Below are positions 1 through 11,785 of a stretch of 64,000 nt of DNA, in pieces. This stretch comes from Notolepis coatsorum (lineage: Eukaryota > Chordata > Actinopteri > Aulopiformes > Paralepididae), in contig CAXASK010002155.1 of the NCBI GenBank assembly GCA_963971535.1, positions 1-64,000 of the forward strand, given 5' to 3'. The notes beneath the pieces are model-generated. The model was not told the origin of the DNA. It saw nothing but the letters and a program-made list of their open reading frames with translations, and made no database searches. Numbering within the stretch: position 1 is the stretch's first letter; each line of letters begins with the position of its first letter. A program made the position numbers and the translations under genes.

Positions 1-518
1 CACGCTAGTAAACATTGAATTCATCACTTACGTCTACTTTTTTCCATACTTACAATTACAAGACATGCCTTGTTTAGTAGCCAGAGCATGTATATGACTG
101 CAATAACAATAGACCAGTAATCTATGGAGACAGTTTGCCCCCTTGTGGAGGCTTCGGGAACCACCGTTGCAGACGCTTCCTCGCTCTGTAACTGTGGTCC
201 GAAAGCCAGGATTTTCTATACACTTCTGCACTGCTCCAAGAAATTAAATCCAATAGTTGGCCTAATCCTATTTGCATTGCAGTACTCTGTGAAGTGTTGG
301 AATACCCCGGAAAACACAACACGTTTACAATAACAGGTGCCGTTCGTCGCCACGGGCTGTTTGTTTTAGCTGAAGTTGGGTCTGAATCTGAAACGATCTC
401 TGTTAGAAGACTTTTTTACCTGGCGCTGCAGGCTGACGGAAAACCATCTGTTTTGTGTTGTCATGGTCAGCAGGTTTGGGCCCTTGCCTCTTACCATATG
501 GTCTTGTATAATGGTGTA
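1..518. other. unique-looking DNA, no gene seen
   Basis: No reading frame here has protein-like composition and I recognise no repeat. It ends at a (TG)n microsatellite. Confidence 0.5.
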
Positions 519-638
519 CGTGTGTGTGTGTGTGTGTGTGTGCGTGTGTGTGTGTGTGTGCACGGCGTGTGTGCGTGTGTGTGTACGTGCGTGAGCGTGC
601 GTGCGCGTGTGTGTGTGTGTGCGTGCGTGCGTGTGTAC
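519..638. repeat. (TG)n microsatellite
   Basis: About 120 bp of TG dinucleotides with CG and TA interruptions. Open frames across it (Val-Cys runs) are composition artefacts. Confidence 0.95.
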
Positions 639-1310
639 CCTTAAGGCAGGTGTGTGTGTTGGGAACAGTCTCCAGTCAAAGCAGGGAGAATCACGTGGCT
701 CCAGCCTCTTTATTAGCCTCCTGTTTCCCAGTTGACTTCTCTTCAGCTGAGGCGTGAAACAGCTCTGTGTAACAGCAGCCTCGCCTGTTTGGCCCGTGTC
801 TGCACGCCTCTCACAGCTGCTCTCCTACTCGAGGTACAACCCCCTCTTCTCCTCCTCTCTCTCCTCCCCTGCTCTACCGCGTTGTTTGGGCGCGTAGAGA
901 GAGCGTACGTCAGTGGCCAATCAGATCGCAGAACCCGGCGAACGCGGAACTGCAAGTTTGTTGGTAAAAGACTACACGCACCCCTACCTCTCTTCCTCCT
1001 TGAGCCATTCCTCCACTCCCTCCTCTCTCGTGTTCTGCTCTCTCTCTCTTTTCTCTCTTCTTCTCTCTCACACGATGCCAAAACCACTCGTGCCTTAGTG
1101 GTTTAAATGGCCCGTCTTCCTCTCTCTCTTTAGCCCCCTGTCCGTCCACCATCAACACGGTGCCGTGGCTTTAGAGGTGCGTCCGTAAGTTAAACACCAC
1201 ACAGCCGAGGTGCCTTCACAGCTGCATTGTGCTTCCTGTGAACTGACCAGATCAACACCTGTTACTCCTCGTCCAGCAGGGACCACGGGGACAGACAGGG
1301 CTCGCCTTGC
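639..1310. other. unique-looking DNA with CCAAT-containing block
   Basis: No convincing exon. The 3' half is pyrimidine-rich (CTCTCT). A block at about 907-975 with a GGCCAATCAG (CCAAT-type) motif resembles 37529-37593 over about 65 bp, so part of this stretch is probably a dispersed repeat or a shared promoter-like fragment. Confidence 0.4.
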
Positions 1311-1760
1311 ACTATATTATATAAACATAATATAAAAAAACATATCCGAAACAGAATAATTTGTATTCTTCCATTCGCCAAGTATACTGTTTACAAGGAG
1401 TTTGGCTTGATCAAAAACAAACAATATATATATAATATATATTATCATTCAACATGTATCTAAAATATACATGACATATACAGATATATACAGTACAGTA
1501 TATATATATTTATATATTATTATTATATATTATATTATTATATATATTATTCAAGATGTATCTAAAAATATACATTATATATACAGTGTGTATATATATA
1601 TACACACACACATATATACTGTATATATAATCATTGATCATATTCTATATATATAAAGATAAGAATATAAGAATTACAGTTCAAATATATAAAATATATA
1701 GATTATAGATTATAAATTAATAATATTATATATCTGATATTATATAGATGATATATGATT
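1311..1760. repeat. AT-rich (TA)n low-complexity DNA
   Basis: Dense TATATA tracts with short inverted repeats, such as paired copies of ATGTATCTAAAA with ATATACAT. No coding potential. Confidence 0.85.
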
Positions 1761-2528
1761 GGATAGATTCACAGTTGAATGGCACATGTCTCCTGGGAGA
1801 GTTTTAGATTCAACTGAAGGTGAAACATGTTTATTCTACGAGCTTCATTTAAAAAAACGAGACATGAAGAATGTAAAAGTTACTAAGTATTATACCATTA
1901 CTTATAAAATAATACATTTTGAGAACGTTACTTATATGTATTATTTTGTCCCCAGATACGTTCTGAAATCAAAGTGACCAGTGTTTCCATGTAGTTCCCT
2001 GACACTCAGTGATCGGACAGCAGGTGGCGCCAGTGTTCCAGTATCTAACAGCAAGGTGTTTAGTTGTGTTTGAGGATGAAAGTCAGTAGTTTGGAAGAAG
2101 TCATAAAGGTGTTGAAGCTTATTATCTCGTGGTGACCTGAGTCTGCCCCCTGGTGGATTTACCTCCACACACTGACAATCACTCTATTCCCACAGGCTCT
2201 ATTCCACTGATGAAGCGCAGTTAGAAAAGGTTAGACTCAATAGCGAGATAAACACTGAAATCAGAAACTCTGTATCCACCAAAATACTGTAGCGTCCTCG
2301 CTAATGAATGACTCACCGAGGCTGTTGTTGTTTCTCACTTTGGTTTATTATAACTTCAGTTACAGGTTTTCCCTACACAAGTCGGGGTGCATCACCTCTG
2401 CTCTGCCCTTGCCCCCTCCCCTCTGCCAACACCGGCTCGCGCGACCAATAGCGTCGCCGCCAGCCCCAGGTTGGTTGTCAGAGTGCAGAGTGACAGCTCG
2501 GCTGACCAATCGTCCCAATCCCAGGGTC
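1761..2528. other. unique-looking DNA, no gene seen
   Basis: Short frames only. There are CCAAT-like motifs near 2440 and 2510 but no TATA box or exon that would support calling a promoter. Confidence 0.4.
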
Positions 2529-2530
2529 GC

Positions 2531-2614
<84 letters not shown>
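2529..2614. repeat. (TTGA)n tail of a LINE-A copy
   Basis: About 21 copies of a 4-bp unit directly abut the 3' end of the LINE-A fragment that follows on the minus strand. Other copies end in (CAAT)n or (TGAA)n, so this tract is the element's simple-repeat tail, probably expanded later. Confidence 0.85.
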
Positions 2615-2615
<1 letters not shown>

Positions 2616-2900
2616 AACTTAATTAACAGATTGCAGAATGGGTACAATACAGTACGGGCTCAATACACACAATTGTTAAGGGGATGCAGACCAGAGAAGA
2701 CTTTCGTCTGTTTACATCAGGGTCCCCCATTTTCAATTCATCAGGACATATATGACATACAGATAGACAGTACTGCTACATCTATACATTTATGACATAC
2801 CAGATTTGCAAATACAGTACTGTTTGTGATACAAAAGAGTCCAGAAAAGAGTATATACATTTGACGGTAAAAACTGTACATTGGGGGAGGTTGGGTAGGT

Positions 2901-2942
<42 letters not shown>

Positions 2943-3145
2943 GGGCAGGAGGGGTGGGGGAACACTGTACAACTGTACAAGCAAAACTGTACATTGGAAT
3001 ATTGACAACCATACTTGGTCATTTACTGTACATTGGAGGGGGTTGGGTTAGGACATTTACATGGGCCAGTTTTGAATTCCAGTCTCCCGTAGGTGTTCTT
3101 TGAGAGTGTTTTTGAACGTTTTTGAAAATGCGTAGGACAATCAGC
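2615..3145 (-). mobile_element. LINE-A 3' fragment
   Basis: Non-LTR retrotransposon 3' UTR and the end of its ORF, 5'-truncated. The same sequence recurs, diverged, at 8350-8815, 30739-36200 (interrupted), 36345-36788, 50272-52045, 62085-62429 and 63186-63372. A recognisable block is the reverse complement of GAAAATGGGGGACCCTGATG. The ORF end (…KEHLRE-type) lies near 3085. A G homopolymer of about 40 bp at 2900-2940 sits in the 3' UTR. Confidence 0.8.
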
Positions 3146-3396
3146 GATTTCCACAGTACAATGACAACATGACCTCACATAGTGGACAGTGACAGAGTGA
3201 TAAGCAGGGGTATATACCATCACCCCCTCCTTTATTACATTATTATTAGCAGTATGGCATATGGCTGCCACTCTGGGGGGTAGTACAGTGAGTGTAAGCA
3301 TGAAATAAATTGTGAGCGTTCTAGGACACATCTAAATCAACAGTGACGTCACAGAACACACAGTATGATGCACCGTGTGAAACACATTGACGAGGG

Positions 3397-3663
3397 TGAC
3401 AGTGGCTCGGGAGGTAGAGCAGTCATCTGGCAATCCGGAGGTTCCCGGTTAAATTCCCGCAGCGTGTCGAAGTGTCCTTGAGCAAGACACTTAACCCATA
3501 ATTGCTCTCGATGAGCAGGTTGGCACCTTGCATGGTTGGCACCTTGCATGGTTGCCTCCGCCGTCTGTGAGGTGTGTGAATGTGTGAGTGAACGGTTAAA
3601 ATGTGAGGAACAAATTGTAAAGCACTTTGGATAAAAGCCCTATATAAATGCAGCCATTTACCA
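3397..3663 (+). mobile_element. tRNA-derived SINE (SINE-1), copy 1
   Basis: The 5' head looks like a tRNA gene: an A-box-like GTGGCTCGGGAGGTAGAGC and a B-box-like region ending CCCGGTTAAATTCCCG. The body runs through TGTCCTTGAGCAAGACACTT and ends AGCACTTTGGATAAAAGCCC, TATATAAATGCAGCCATTTA. It matches 62806-63063 closely. Relative to that copy it lacks about 11 bp after the B box, and it has a tandem duplication of TTGGCACCTTGCATGG. Transcription would be by RNA polymerase III, with mobilisation by a LINE in trans. Confidence 0.85.
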
Positions 3664-4628
3664 TTTTATAATGAAAATGGTCACTGTGTGCATTATCCTC
3701 TGTGTGGATTCTGGGGACGTCAGCGTAGACCTGCTCCTTCCCTGTCAGCAGCAGTGTTGTCCAGGTGTTGTCACGGAGACCTTCAGTAGGTGGGGTCTGA
3801 CAGCTGTTTGGGCAGATCACAATGATCCAGCCAATCAGGCGGCTCGACCCCCCTGGGGGGGGGGGGGGGGGGGGGGGGGGGGCTGGGTGGTGATTAAGCT
3901 CAGCAGCATCGTCATACCTCGCTCTGTCTGGATCTGCTGACCACTCAGAGGTGTCTCACGGTGATCAAAATGCAGTTGTGAATTATTTCTTTCTTTTTAA
4001 TGGAAGAAAATAATGTTTCAATAATCTTTAATACCAACCAAGACATATAAAAAATGAATAACCCATTATCACTGTATAGCAAGACATCATGTGTGGACAA
4101 AAACGACACAACATTAACTTACATTTAATTTTTGCATCTGAAATGGGTGAGGGTAGGGATGGGATGGGGTTGTGGGGGGAAAATACCCAAAACAAATAAG
4201 GTAGGACATTTGCTTTTTTTATCTGTATATTTTGTAGCCTACACCTATTGCTCCTCCCAATAAAATATTGCATAAAAGAATTACACTACAGTCAAAAACG
4301 GGTAAACCCCATAATATTCATCACTTCACTTTTTTTTTTTTTTTAATAAACATAATTATTTTTTTTTATACTTGATCTGGTATCTTTGTTTAGAGGGTTT
4401 TTTAATCACATAATACCAGAGACATCTGAGTATTTTTCTCACACCGACAGACCACTTGGATTTACAGTGTAAATACTCAGAGAGACAATCAGATTAAAGA
4501 TGATGGCTCATGATACATTACGGTCATTCTCAAGATTCTGCCACCAAGTTAGATTTTAGTTTACAAATGTATAATAGCAATAATAATGTATTATAATAGA
4601 AATATATATCATGTGTCCATGTATATGG
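3664..4628. other. unique-looking DNA with poly-G and poly-T tracts
   Basis: A G homopolymer lies at about 3855-3881 and T-rich tracts at 4330-4370. No gene recognised. It ends at the left LTR of the next element. Confidence 0.4.
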
Positions 4629-5491
4629 TGTAAGATCCTGATCAAACTGGCCAGTATCACGTCTTCGTCTGTTTGGCCCTCCATCCAATTCCTCTGCGTT
4701 GTGTACTTTTAATGGTCCTGACGTCTCCGATACTGGTAGATAAGATCCTTATCTCCCCCGTTAGTGCAATCCATAAACCATACTAATTCTCCACCTCCGT
4801 AAGAATTCGACACTTCGACACCGTGAGATACCTTATGAGGAAAAGCGTTGTTTTATTGCTATAAACAGAACCTCATAATCAGATGTTATCAGATGTTATC
4901 AAATTGTATCGTCCTTGAAGAGTCTATTCTAATGATCTTTCGGTGTGTTCGTCTATCGTCCTTTTGTGATTCAGTCCAATAGTGTTCAGGCCTGTTCGTT
5001 AGCCTAACCCTCCTCGCGTTAGCCGAAGCTACTGTAATGATGATGTGGCATTCTCCCTCCCCCCCCCCCCCCCCTCCGTGGTGGAGGAGGAAGAGTCTCT
5101 CCTGGTTCCTTCCCTCCTAGTCTCAGTCAGATTTTAGTCTGCCCTCCACCCGGAAACACCGCTCGACTCATAGATCCTCGCCGTAGCAACGACGGCCCCG
5201 CCTTCTGGTTGTCATGCGACATGTTGTCATGACAACTGCATAACCTTTAACACCATTAAACGTTTCATTCACTGTTGCATTAAAATAAACCCCCCTCCCT
5301 CGCTCTGGGAGACACTTGCTCTTATCTCAGATGTTCTCACAAGGAATGTCAACAAACATTCTCTCGCTGGCAGTGTGGTGCTCTGCTAAGCCAAACACAT
5401 TTCTGCCCTCTCTGACCTGGCACCGTTAGATGCTACCATCTTCCCCCAATCTATACATCACATACATTGAAAAAGCACCCCAAATCTCTCA
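4629..5491 (-). repeat. LTR (3' LTR in element orientation)
   Basis: It differs from its partner at about six single bases plus poly-C length changes. By eye that is about 1% divergence, implying a young insertion. Confidence 0.9.
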
Positions 5492-7404
5492 TTCCCCCCT
5501 TTGATTCTTAATCAACCTTCAGAATCATAAGACTACTTGGTTTTTCAATTAATTATACACAAAAAATAGACTCATAACAATTAGGGCCCCGCCGTCTGCT
5601 GTTTTGCCTTTTTGTTTTCCATTACCCGCATCACACCCAAACCAGAAAGGATAAACAACGGTCATGGAGGAGAGAAAGAGAGAGAGACAGATAAAAACAC
5701 AGATTGCAACTTTTCAGACGACACACCTAACCCTTCGGCCCCCCTATTAGGTACCCCACGTCCAAATCAGAGCGCTCCCTTCCCTCTTACAGTACACCTC
5801 CCATCTTGGGCCGGTCCCGTCTTCTAGGGCAAGGGCCCCTTTCAGTGACGGCTCCTTTCTTAAGCTGGTCCCCCCCCCAGGGCGCGGTCCCCTAGGCAAA
5901 AATGTCCCCCCTGGTCTGCTACTGCTCAATGTCTCTGGCTGTCCCCTCCACATCTGCTCCTCCACCGCCGCCGTCTCCTCTCTCTCGTCGTGGACGATCT
6001 GTGTACCAGGCTGCCGTGCCTGGCCCCTGCGGCTTCCTCCTCCTCCAGTCTGTCTCCTGGCCATCTCCATCGCTGTCGGTGTCATTCCCCCCTTGAAAGC
6101 AGAAACACAACACCGGCAGTCGTCTGTACATTCGACTTCCCTTGTTTTGCTATTAGTCTAGCACCTTCTCCATACCTATTATCTATCTTACAGGGCGGTT
6201 CCCTGTTTGTTGTCTTCCGGCGTGACACTTGCAGTTTCCGATACCCACTCCGCGCAACTCTTCATCCCAGTTTGACCCCCAGCGCGCGCCAGTTCTTCTG
6301 GTGACGTGTCTTCTGAAGACCCTGCCTATCTATTAGGTGTGAGAAGGCCCCACTGGAATTCAACCTCCCTCTTTATTCCATAATTAACCCATTCAAATAA
6401 CTGCACCATCTTTCTGTGCAATTCTTATTTAATCAATTAATAATTAAACTCTATATCTAATATTATTATTATAATAATAATCCACTCTGTGCTAAATATT
6501 CCCCTATGGGTAATGAAAACTCCCCAGCACTACCCCCCCTCCGCCAGTAGGTGGCGACCTACTCCTCCTCGATGGTGTTTTAGTTGACGTGTCACTTCCT
6601 GGTTCTTTATCTGTTGTTATCTCCTCGTGGCTCACGGCCATCTTGTATCATCCCCCTCGTGGCCCCTTTTGCGGCCATCTTGACTCGGTGCAAATGGCTA
6701 CTCTCTCAACAAACGAACGCTGCCCTTCCTTCCAAGGCCTAAAAACACAGCTGTTTTTCCTCTCTTTCCTATCCATTATCAGGGGACGCTTTCTCAGACT
6801 AATACTCTTGCCTGATCGGACATAATACACACTGGTACAATCTCCTTTCGACTTTCCTTCTGTTATGAAAACAGTCCCGCCATCAACAATTTTTCGATCT
6901 GATTCAAGCGCCCCCCCCCCCCCCCCCCTTTCCTCATCTCGCATTACCCTCCTTAAACCAAAACTGTGCAGCCTGCCTCGTTTGCTTTTCATTCTCTGTA
7001 GATAACACCCTCGATTTTCACCATGGCTCTCTGCTCATATTATTACAGCTGGCTTCTCTGTCGCTACTTATTTACGGATGCACTATCTTTGTTCGTTTTT
7101 ATTTGGCTTAAAAGATCAAAACAACCATGTGTGCACAGTGAACTCACATCTTTCTCCGGCGCGCTGTTTCTCCTACAGCGCTGGTCCGCCTCATGACCGC
7201 TCGACTCGACGCTCTCTCCCAGGGCTGGCCGGCCTTGCTTCGATCATGATTCTCCCACACATTGATGACTGTTGTCCACTGTCGCCCCATTATTGAAAAA
7301 GTCTTTATCCGTTGTTCTTATCTCTTGCAAATCCGGCTGTCATCAACAACCAACTGTTCCCGTTGTTTTAATCTCTTGCAAATCCGGCTGTCATCGGCAC
7401 CAAC
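5492..7404 (-). other. interior of the non-autonomous LTR element
   Basis: On the minus strand the longest frames (7-8 codons of Gly/Arg-rich sequence, then about 112-114 codons, at 5747-6085 and 6648-6992) have no retroviral zinc knuckle, DTG/DSG or Y-x-DD motif. Next to the primer site, a ~65-bp block containing TCTTGCAAATCCGGCTGTCA is tandemly duplicated (7318-7404). A poly-C run lies at 6910-6928. I recognise no gene here. Confidence 0.6.
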
Positions 7405-8265
7405 TGTAAGATTCTGAACAAACTGGCCAGTATCACGTCTTCGTCTGTTTGGCCCTCCATCCAATTCCTCTGCGTTGTGTACTTTTAATGGTCCTGACGT
7501 CTCCGATACTGGTAGATAAGATCCTTATCTCCCCTGTTAGTGCAATCCATAAACCATACTAATTCTCCACCTCCGTAAGAATTCGACACTTCGACACCGT
7601 GAGATACCTTATGAGGAAAAGCGTTGTTTTATTGCTATAAACAGAACCTCATAATCAGATGTTATCAGATGTTATCAAATTGTATCGTCCTTGAAGAGTC
7701 TATTCTAATGATCTTTCGGTGTGTTCGTCTATCGTCCTTTTGTGATTCAGTCCAATAGTGTTCAGGCCTGTTCGTTAGCCTAACCCTCCTCGCGTTAGCC
7801 GAAGCTACTGTAATGATGATGTGGCATTCTCCCTTCCCCCCCCCCCCTCCGTGGTGGAGGAGGAAGAGTCTCTCCTGGTTCCTTCCCTCCTAGTCTCAGT
7901 CAGATTTTAGTCTGCCCCTCCACCCGGAAACACCGTTCGACTCATAGATCCTCGCCGTAGCAACGACGGCCCCGCCTTCTGGTTGTCATGCGACATGTTG
8001 TCATGACAACTGCATAACCTTTAACACCATTAAACGTTTCATTCACTGTTGCATTAAAATAAACCCCCCTCCCTCGCTCTGGGAGACACTTGCTCTTATC
8101 TCAGATGTTCTCACAAGGAATGTCAACAAACATTCTCTTGCTGGCAGTGTGGTGCTCTGCTAAGCCAAACACATTTCTGCCCTCTCTGACCTGGCACCGT
8201 TAGATGCTACCATCTTCCCCCAATCTATACATCACATACATTGAAAAAGCACCCCAAATCTCTCA
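7405..8265 (-). repeat. LTR (5' LTR in element orientation)
   Basis: Partner of 4629-5491. It is followed leftwards on the minus strand by the primer-binding-site-like GTTGGTGCCG. Confidence 0.9.
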
Positions 8266-8349
8266 GTGGGCATCATGCATGAAAGGGTTCATCGTCGTAA
8301 TCGACATCCTCTGTGGCAGCACAGTTTGTATCTACGGGTCAGTGCTTAT

Positions 8350-8815
8350 CAAAAGTCACCAATGTACTCCAATGTACAGCCCCACCCAACCCAACACCTA
8401 CCCAACCTCCTCCAATGTACAGTTTCCATGTCAAATGTATGTCAGTATTCCAATGTACAGTGTCCCCCCCCCTACCCAACCCCCCACCTCCAATGTACAG
8501 CCCCACCCCACCTACCCAACCTCCCCCAATGCACAGTTTCTATGTCAAATGTATATACTCTTCTTCTGGATTTTTTTAGTATCACAAACAGTACTGTATT
8601 TGAAAATCTGGTATGTCATAAATGTATAGATGTAGCAGTACTGTCTATCTGTATGTCATGTGTGTCATATGATGAATTGAAAATGGGGGACCCTGATGGA
8701 AACAAGACGAAAGTCTTTCTCAGGTCTGCATCCTCTTAACAATTGTATGTATTGAGCTGTACTGTACTGTACCCATTCTGCAATCTGTTAATAAACTTTT
8801 CAATCAATCAATCAA
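8350..8815 (+). mobile_element. LINE-A 3' fragment
   Basis: 3' UTR of LINE-A in plus orientation: a C-rich segment with repeated CCAATGTACAG, then ATGGGGGACCCTGATG and CTGCAATCTGTTAATAAAC, ending in (CAAT)n at about 8805. The tetranucleotide tail and 5' truncation are typical of target-primed reverse transcription. Confidence 0.8.
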
Positions 8816-8873
8816 AACCAGCCAATACTTGGCCGACCTCTATGTACTGTAAGTGCATCTAAGAGACCACTGC

Positions 8874-9917
8874 TGTCCCTGTTGTCCACTGCTCTCCCTG
8901 TCGTCCACTGCTCTCCCTGTCGACCACTGCTCTCCCTGTCGACCACTGCTCCCCCTGTCGACCACTGCTCTCCCTGTCGACCACTGCTCCCCCTGTCGAC
9001 CACTGCTCCCCCTGTCGACCACTGCTCCCCCTGTCGACCACTGCTCTCCCTGTCGACCACTGCTCCCCCTGTCGACCACTGCTCCCCCTGTCGACCACTG
9101 CTCCCCCTGTCGACCACTGCTCTCCCTGTCGACCACTGCTCCCCCTGTCGACCACTGCTCCCCCTGTCGTCCACTGCTCTCCCTGTTGACCACTGCTCCC
9201 CCTGTCGACCACTGCTCCCCCTGTCGACCACTGCTCCCCCTGTCGACCACTGCTCCCCCTGTCGACCACTGCTCCCCCTGTCGACCACTGCTCCCCCTGT
9301 CGACCACTGCTCCCCCTGTCGACCACTGCTCCCTCTGTCGACCACTGCTCTCCCTGTCGACCACTGCTCCCCCTGTCGACCACTGCTCTCCCTGTCGACC
9401 ACTGCTCTCCCTGTCGACCACTGCTCCCCCTGTCGACCACTGCTCCCCCTGTCGACCACTGCTCCCCCTGTCGACCACTGCTCCCCCTGTCGACCACTGC
9501 TCTCCCTGTCGACCACTGCTCCCCCTGTCGACCACTGCTCCCCCTGTCGACCACTGCTCTCCCTGTCGACCACTGCTCCCCCTGTCGACCACTGCTCTCC
9601 CTGTCGACCACTGCTCCCCCTGTCGACCACTGCTCTCCCTGTCGACCACTGCTCTCCCTGTCGACCACTGCTCCCCCTGTCGACCACTGCTCTCCCTGTC
9701 GACCACTGCTCTCCCTGTCGACCACTGCTCCCCCTGTCGACCACTGCTCTCCCTGTCGACCACTGCTCTCCCTGTCGACCACTGCTCCCCCTGTCGACCA
9801 CTGCTCCCCCTGTCGACCACTGCTCCCCCTGTCGACCACTGCTCTCCCTGTCGACCACTGCTCCCCCTGTCGACCACTGCTCCCCCTGTCGACCACTGCT
9901 CTCCCTGTCGTCCACCG
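8874..9917. repeat. 19-bp minisatellite, about 55 copies
   Basis: Head-to-tail copies of a 19-bp unit, CTGCTCCCCCTGTCGACCA, with a few variant positions (C/T in the C run, GTCGTC or GTTGAC for GTCGAC). Nearly every unit carries the 6-bp palindrome GTCGAC. Because 19 is not a multiple of three and the unit lacks stops, five of the six frames are open for over 350 codons. Those translations are products of the repeat, not proteins. Confidence 0.97.
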
Positions 9918-10308
9918 TCCACACCAGCATCCCTCCCAGGTGACGGCCACCTCGTGTGGACCTCGTCTAAATATCATACTTCTGAAGTATAAACAAACGT
10001 TTGATGCATTTGATGCTTCTTTACAGATTCAGTACCTTTGAAAAATAAGAGCAGATCTGGTCAATTTGTTGCATGTTTTTGCCTTTTGTGGAATGTTCAG
10101 GGAGTGGTTACCATGGTTACCTGCTGCCTTGTTGGAAGAAAGATTCTAAACATAATGTGAAAGTCCACAGTTGGTCAAACTACACCTCAAATGAGAAATA
10201 GTTCCTTTACTGATCATTTGAAAATGGCAACATTAGCTCATAAAAGTACCGTTAACACTGAAGAATACATTACACAAAATCACATTTATGTATACGGTAG
10301 TTTGTTTA
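9918..10308. other. unique-looking DNA, no gene seen
   Basis: No exon-like frame or recognised repeat. Confidence 0.4.

Positions 10309-10402
<94 letters not shown>
10309..10402. repeat. (ATA)n microsatellite
   Basis: About 31 copies of a 3-bp unit, uninterrupted. Confidence 0.97.
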
Positions 10403-10667
10403 TGTTAGACTAGAAGTATTTATTTGTCATTCAGTTTTAACACACACACACGAGACCCACAGGAACACACACACACATGCACTGAATCGCAGATGAAATG
10501 TCTCTCTGCACTTTTCCCATCCCGTTGTCCTTCCCCCCATGGGCAGCCGAGAGCAGATAGGGCGTCAACGTGAGCCGCGCCCCGGGGACCAATCCAAGTG
10601 CTCCTGTCCGTCTTCGTCAAGGACACCACAGCGTTAGCGATCTGCTGTGCATGTTTTTCCATTGGGT

Positions 10668-10849
10668 TTATCTTATCGGGGGGGAAACCCTTGCAAGCAC
10701 GGGGAGAACATGCAAACTCCACACAGAAAGGCCTGGGAGATACCCCACCTGAGTACCTGGCATCATGGAAACCTGGTCCCCAAGCGGGAATCAAACCCTG
10801 GACCTTCTTGCTGTGAGGCGAGTGTTAACCACTACACCACCGTGCCGCT
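10668..10849 (-). mobile_element. V-SINE-like tRNA-derived SINE
   Basis: On the minus strand it starts CGGCACGGTGGTGTAGTGGT (A box), reaches CCAGGGTTTGATTCCCG (B box), then GGCCTTTCTGTGTGGAGTTT and GCATGTTCTCCCCGTGCTTG. The last two match the conserved core that I recall from fish V-SINEs (DANA/Mermaid type). The 3' tail is not clear. The tRNA-like head is a polymerase III promoter and not a functional tRNA. Confidence 0.8.
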
Positions 10850-11444
10850 CCTACTTACTTACTTTACTTACTTACTTTAGAAATATGATATTTAGACTAG
10901 GTCATCAAAATGAAGTGAGCCCTGACACTTGGGAGGAAGGGTGGCGTTGACAGCGGAGAACAGGGACAGCAGTGGCCGCTAGCTTACTTGTACAGAGTAG
11001 ATGACCTTAGATAGAGAGGCGAGACTGCCAAGTTCTACTAAAGTGAAATATCCCTTTAAGGCAATAGCCCAAAATATGCTGAGCCAGCCACACTCATCTG
11101 CTTATGCTTAATCATAATGTCAACATAATAATGTAGGCGACCTCTAATGGGCTCTGCTATTGGCGAGTAACACTGGTTGACTTCAATCTTATGTGCAGTG
11201 CGTACTTCATACTTCACTGAATAACATTGTCGCAGTACAGTGGGCATTGATTTGACTGGAATGAGCTTTCCTTCCCCGATCCATTATGTAGGCCTGTGCT
11301 GAAGCCAGAGGTGACTTCACAGACCGCTCTCTGGAGAGGTCTTGCATTGGAGTGGCTGCTGGAGGATTGCCTCAAAGTGGGACAGCAAATGTGGTCCGTC
11401 TGAGGAACTGATTATGCCACCAAATACCTCATTGGTCTCCCACT
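10850..11444. other. unique-looking DNA with short (TTAC)n
   Basis: A short TTAC tract lies at 10854-10876. Nothing else recognised. Confidence 0.35.
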
Positions 11445-11700
11445 CATTTACATAAATTTACATTACATTTACATTCACATTTACATTTACATTTAGTCAT
11501 TTAGCTGACGCTTTCATCCAAAGCGACTTACAAGTTCTGCACAACAAGTCAGCAGGAAGGGTACAACTCTGGCAGCTAAGGGTAAGTTAGATTGGTCATC
11601 AAACAGTGTCGATCTTGAGTGCTACAGTCTTGAGTGAATCACGGCTTCAGTAGCTAAACCAGTGTAACTTACCATGTACTCACTTCTTCTAGAAACCCAA
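11445..11700 (-). mobile_element. L2-like LINE 3' tail
   Basis: Reverse complement of the 3' end shared with 28420-28553 and 31790-31942: (ACATTT)n, TCATTTAGCTGACGCTTT, then CCAAAGCGACTTACAAGTTC. No ORF remains. Confidence 0.8.
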
Positions 11701-11741
11701 AAATCTTAAGTTAATGACACAGCAGGGCACACATTTAGCAC

Positions 11742-11746
11742 ACACA

Positions 11747-11778
<32 letters not shown>

Positions 11779-11785
11779 CACACAC
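11742..11785. repeat. (CACG)n/(CA)n microsatellite
   Basis: A short compound tract of CACG and CA units. Confidence 0.9.

Larger units (their letters stand above)
4629..8265 (-). mobile_element. LTR retrotransposon without gag/pol, minus orientation
   Basis: Two direct repeats of about 862 bp (4629-5491 and 7405-8265) flank a 1.9-kb interior. In plus coordinates each LTR starts TGTAAGAT and ends ATCTCTCA. On the minus strand this gives a TG…CA LTR. The interior then starts GTTGGTGCCGATGACAGCCG, a primer-binding site like those pairing with tRNA-His (TGGTGCCG). It ends with a purine tract, AAAGGGGGGAA, just before the 3' LTR, as expected of a polypurine tract. No gag, protease, RT or integrase motif is visible in the interior, so it must have moved with enzymes from a relative. 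A clear 5-bp target duplication is not visible (TATGG left, GTGGG right). Confidence 0.88.

Noticed and set aside
732-1106. Possible exon of 124 codons
   Set aside because: Leu/Ser/Arg-rich because of CT-rich DNA, with equally long frames on the other strand and no domain.
5747-6992. Possible gag or accessory genes of the 4.6-8.3 kb LTR element
   Set aside because: Gly/Arg- and Pro-rich frames about 110 codons long without knuckle, protease or RT motifs.
8812-9992. Five overlapping frames of 353-379 codons with a repetitive protein
   Set aside because: They follow from a stop-free 19-bp unit. The residues repeat with a 19-residue period in every frame, and no start context, signal or flanking exon supports translation.
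10790-10849. Functional tRNA gene
   Set aside because: The A and B boxes are present, but the sequence continues into a V-SINE-like core and does not fold with a proper acceptor stem.
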